A DNA stretch of 15,052 nt, from the NCBI GenBank assembly GCA_020053565.1, contig JAGVMY010000055.1:1-15052 (forward strand). Direction: 5' to 3'. The stretch is from Thermodesulfovibrionales bacterium (lineage in GTDB: Bacteria > Nitrospirota > Thermodesulfovibrionia > Thermodesulfovibrionales > SM23-35). Under the pieces are notes generated by a model that was not told the DNA's origin, did no database searches, and worked only from the letters and a program-made list of their open reading frames with translations. Positions 13,487 through 15,052 of this stretch are shown piece by piece; position 1 is the first letter of the stretch; the number at the start of each line of letters is the position of its first letter. Position numbers and translations under genes: made by a program.

Positions 13487-14888
13487 AAGAAGAGCGAAGA
13501 TAGTCTGTACAATTGGGCCGTCATCTATGGACAAAAAGATTATCTCTTCACTTATAAAAAACGGGATGGATGTGGCACGATTAAATTTTTCTCACGGTGA
13601 CCACGATACTCATAAAAAGATTATCGAACTTATACGGGATATGTCACGGAGACTTTCCAGTCCAGTTGCGATTCTTCAGGACCTTCAGGGTATAAAGATC
13701 AGGGTTGGGCTTATCGAGTCCGGTGCAGTAGAACTCAAGAAAGGCAGAACACTTCTGCTTGTGCCTGGAAATGGCGTTGGAAATCAAGAGAGGATATTTA
13801 TCTCATACCCTGCGCTTCTCAAAGATATAAAGAGTGGTGACAGGATTCTCCTCGATGATGGGCTCATTCAGCTCCACATTCTTGGTCGTGAAAAAAATGC
13901 TCTTAAAGCAAGAGTCATTGAAGGCGGAATATTAAGAGACAGGAAAGGTGTGAACTTCCCCGGTATAAAGTTATCTATTTCCTCATTTACAGAAAAGGAT
14001 GAAAAAGATCTTTTATTTGGAATACATATGGATGTTGATTATGTGGCTATATCCTTTGTCAGGGATGTCAATGATCTAAAAAAAATAAAAAGATGGCTTA
14101 ATGAGAAAAGACATCAGATTCCGCTCATCGCAAAGATAGAAAAACCAGAGGCGTTATATAATATTGAAGAAATTCTGTCAGAGGTTGACGGAATCATGGT
14201 AGCGAGAGGTGATCTCGGTGTTGAGGTTCCACCTGAAGAGGTTCCCCTGATACAGAAAAAGTTAATTGATGAGGCAAATAAAAAGGGGAAGATTGTGATC
14301 ACTGCAACGCAGATGCTCGAGTCTATGACCGAGCATCTGAGGCCAACAAGGGCAGAGACAACAGATGTTGCAAATGCAGTGCTTGACGGGACTGATGCAC
14401 TGATGCTTTCTGCAGAAACAGCAACCGGGAAATACCCTGTTGATGCCCTGAAGATGATGGACAGAATTATCAGGTACACTGAATCGTCAAAAAATACAAC
14501 AGTATCTTATATTCATGGAACCACCTTTGCAGAGGCTACTGCAGATGCATCATGCAGAGCTGCAAGCGATATAGGTGCAAAGGTGCTCGTTGCGTTTACA
14601 CAATCAGGTTTTACCGCAAGGCTTCTCTCAAAGTTCAGGCCCGGAGTTCCGATCATTGCGTATACACCTGAAGAAAAAGTGAGAAACAGGATGTGCCTCT
14701 ACTGGGGGGTCATTCCCAGAATGATGAGGCAGCTTACCACTACTGATGAGATGATAAGAGAAGTAGAAAAGTCCCTTTTTGAAGAACACATTGTAAAACA
14801 GGGTAACAGGATTGTGATTACCTCAAGTTCTCCACTTTCAACCCGCGGAAAGACAAACTTTATGAAGCTCCACAGTATTGGGGAATAG
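13476..14888 (+). CDS. pyk: Pyruvate kinase
   Basis: A 470-residue pyruvate kinase, which converts phosphoenolpyruvate and ADP to pyruvate and ATP. The N-terminus has RAKIVCTIGPSS and the substrate-binding RLNFSHGDH. The active-site signature IPLIAKIEKPEAL and the metal/substrate segment GIMVARGDLGVEVP are intact, as are ITATQMLESM and MLSAETATGKYP. The length fits a bacterial enzyme with the C-terminal regulatory domain and without the extra PEP-utiliser domain. The frame opens at a TTG (13470). The ATG at 13476 is preferred, giving an 11-base overlap with nadB; the ribosome-binding site is weak, so expression probably relies on coupling. Confidence 0.95.
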   Translation: MLSKRRAKIVCTIGPSSMDKKIISSLIKNGMDVARLNFSHGDHDTHKKIIELIRDMSRRLSSPVAILQDLQGIKIRVGLIESGAVELKKGRTLLLVPGNGVGNQERIFISYPALLKDIKSGDRILLDDGLIQLHILGREKNALKARVIEGGILRDRKGVNFPGIKLSISSFTEKDEKDLLFGIHMDVDYVAISFVRDVNDLKKIKRWLNEKRHQIPLIAKIEKPEALYNIEEILSEVDGIMVARGDLGVEVPPEEVPLIQKKLIDEANKKGKIVITATQMLESMTEHLRPTRAETTDVANAVLDGTDALMLSAETATGKYPVDALKMMDRIIRYTESSKNTTVSYIHGTTFAEATADASCRAASDIGAKVLVAFTQSGFTARLLSKFRPGVPIIAYTPEEKVRNRMCLYWGVIPRMMRQLTTTDEMIREVEKSLFEEHIVKQGNRIVITSSSPLSTRGKTNFMKLHSIGE

Positions 14889-14892
14889 ATCA

Positions 14893-15052
14893 TCAAGGCA
14901 CTTTTATTTCGAATGCCTTAATTTTTTTGTGAAGGTTGCTTCTTTCTGTTTGGAGGTGTTCTGCTGTCTTTGAAATATTCCAATTGTTTTCTTCGAGTTT
15001 CTTTATGATAAAAGCTTTCTCAAATGCATCCCTTGCTTCCTTCAGTGTTTTG
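14893..15052 (-). CDS. NtrC/NtrX-family sigma-54 response regulator, C-terminal fragment
   Basis: The last 52 or so codons of a gene running in from the right edge. The residues KLEENNWNISKTAEHL followed by TERSNLHKKIKAFEI form a Fis-type helix-turn-helix, the DNA-binding end of sigma-54-dependent activators. The ERSxLxxKIK pattern is like NtrX. The receiver and AAA+ domains, if present, lie outside the window. The stop (14895-14893) is four bases from the end of convergent pyk. Confidence 0.85.
   Translation of the reverse strand, partial: KTLKEARDAFEKAFIIKKLEENNWNISKTAEHLQTERSNLHKKIKAFEIKVP
14895..14928 (+). terminator. Intrinsic terminator of nadB-pyk
   Basis: AAGGCA (14895-14900) pairs with TGCCTT (14914-14919), and a run of seven T follows at 14922-14928. 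The stem is short and lies seven bases after the pyk stop, inside the 3' end of the convergent regulator gene. Confidence 0.55.

Noticed and set aside
14114..14479. Minus-strand open frame of about 121 codons opposite pyk
   Set aside because: It is the antisense shadow of the conserved pyruvate kinase active-site region and is Ser/Ile-rich without a recognisable domain.
1..15052. CRISPR array, tRNA or rRNA genes
   Set aside because: No regularly spaced repeats and no cloverleaf or rRNA-like sequence were found on either strand.

Overview
This is a bacterial chromosome window. It carries ordinary housekeeping genes (ribosomal protein L31, release factor RF1, L-aspartate oxidase, pyruvate kinase) around a large accessory block. 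The sequence is AT-leaning, uses Shine-Dalgarno sites with some TTG starts, and ends in an NtrC/NtrX-type sigma-54 activator. That mix, with palindromic dispersed repeats at the left edge, would fit an anaerobic Gram-negative lineage such as Nitrospirota or a deltaproteobacterial group. This placement is a weak inference and no diagnostic RNA gene is present.

Layout. (a) 1-274: no gene, but repetitive sequence. (b) 275-996: an MNT nucleotidyltransferase/HEPN pair bracketed by 36-bp imperfect direct repeats. (c) 1073-1987: a DUF169 gene preceded by a perfect 16-bp inverted repeat. It runs convergent with, and overlaps, a YbgC-type thioesterase (1935-2375, minus). (d) 2547-4771, minus: rpmE, a strong intrinsic terminator, a DUF1385 membrane protein and prfA. 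(e) 4850-5026: a gene-free gap holding an open but startless reading frame and a repeat fragment. (f) 5027-11076, minus: a tightly packed seven-gene operon. (g) 11231-11828, minus: a small toxin-antitoxin-like pair with a possible 33-codon leader ORF. (h) 11921-14888, plus: overlapping nadB and pyk, then a terminator. (i) 14893-15052, minus: the C-terminal end of an NtrC-family regulator.

The centre of interest is (f). In transcription order it encodes a 72-residue protein, a 617-residue GHKL (MORC/MutL-like) ATPase, a 262-residue unknown protein, a 237-residue protein resembling DUF6339, a C5-cytosine DNA methyltransferase, a HhH-GPD glycosylase and a 127-residue predicted winged-helix protein. 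Junctions range from a 17-nt overlap to a 12-nt gap, and one good promoter stands in front. This looks like a GHKL-ATPase restriction-modification or defence system of the MORC-related type, but I see no helicase and no recognisable nuclease.

The glycosylase carries the Tyr126/Asp144 pair of the thymine-DNA glycosylase MIG. It probably repairs the G:T mismatches left by deaminated methylcytosine, the role Vsr plays elsewhere. One of the four Cys ligands of its iron-sulfur cluster is replaced by His. The neighbouring toxin-antitoxin-like pair and the MNT/HEPN module add to the picture of a defence-rich accessory region set between core genes.
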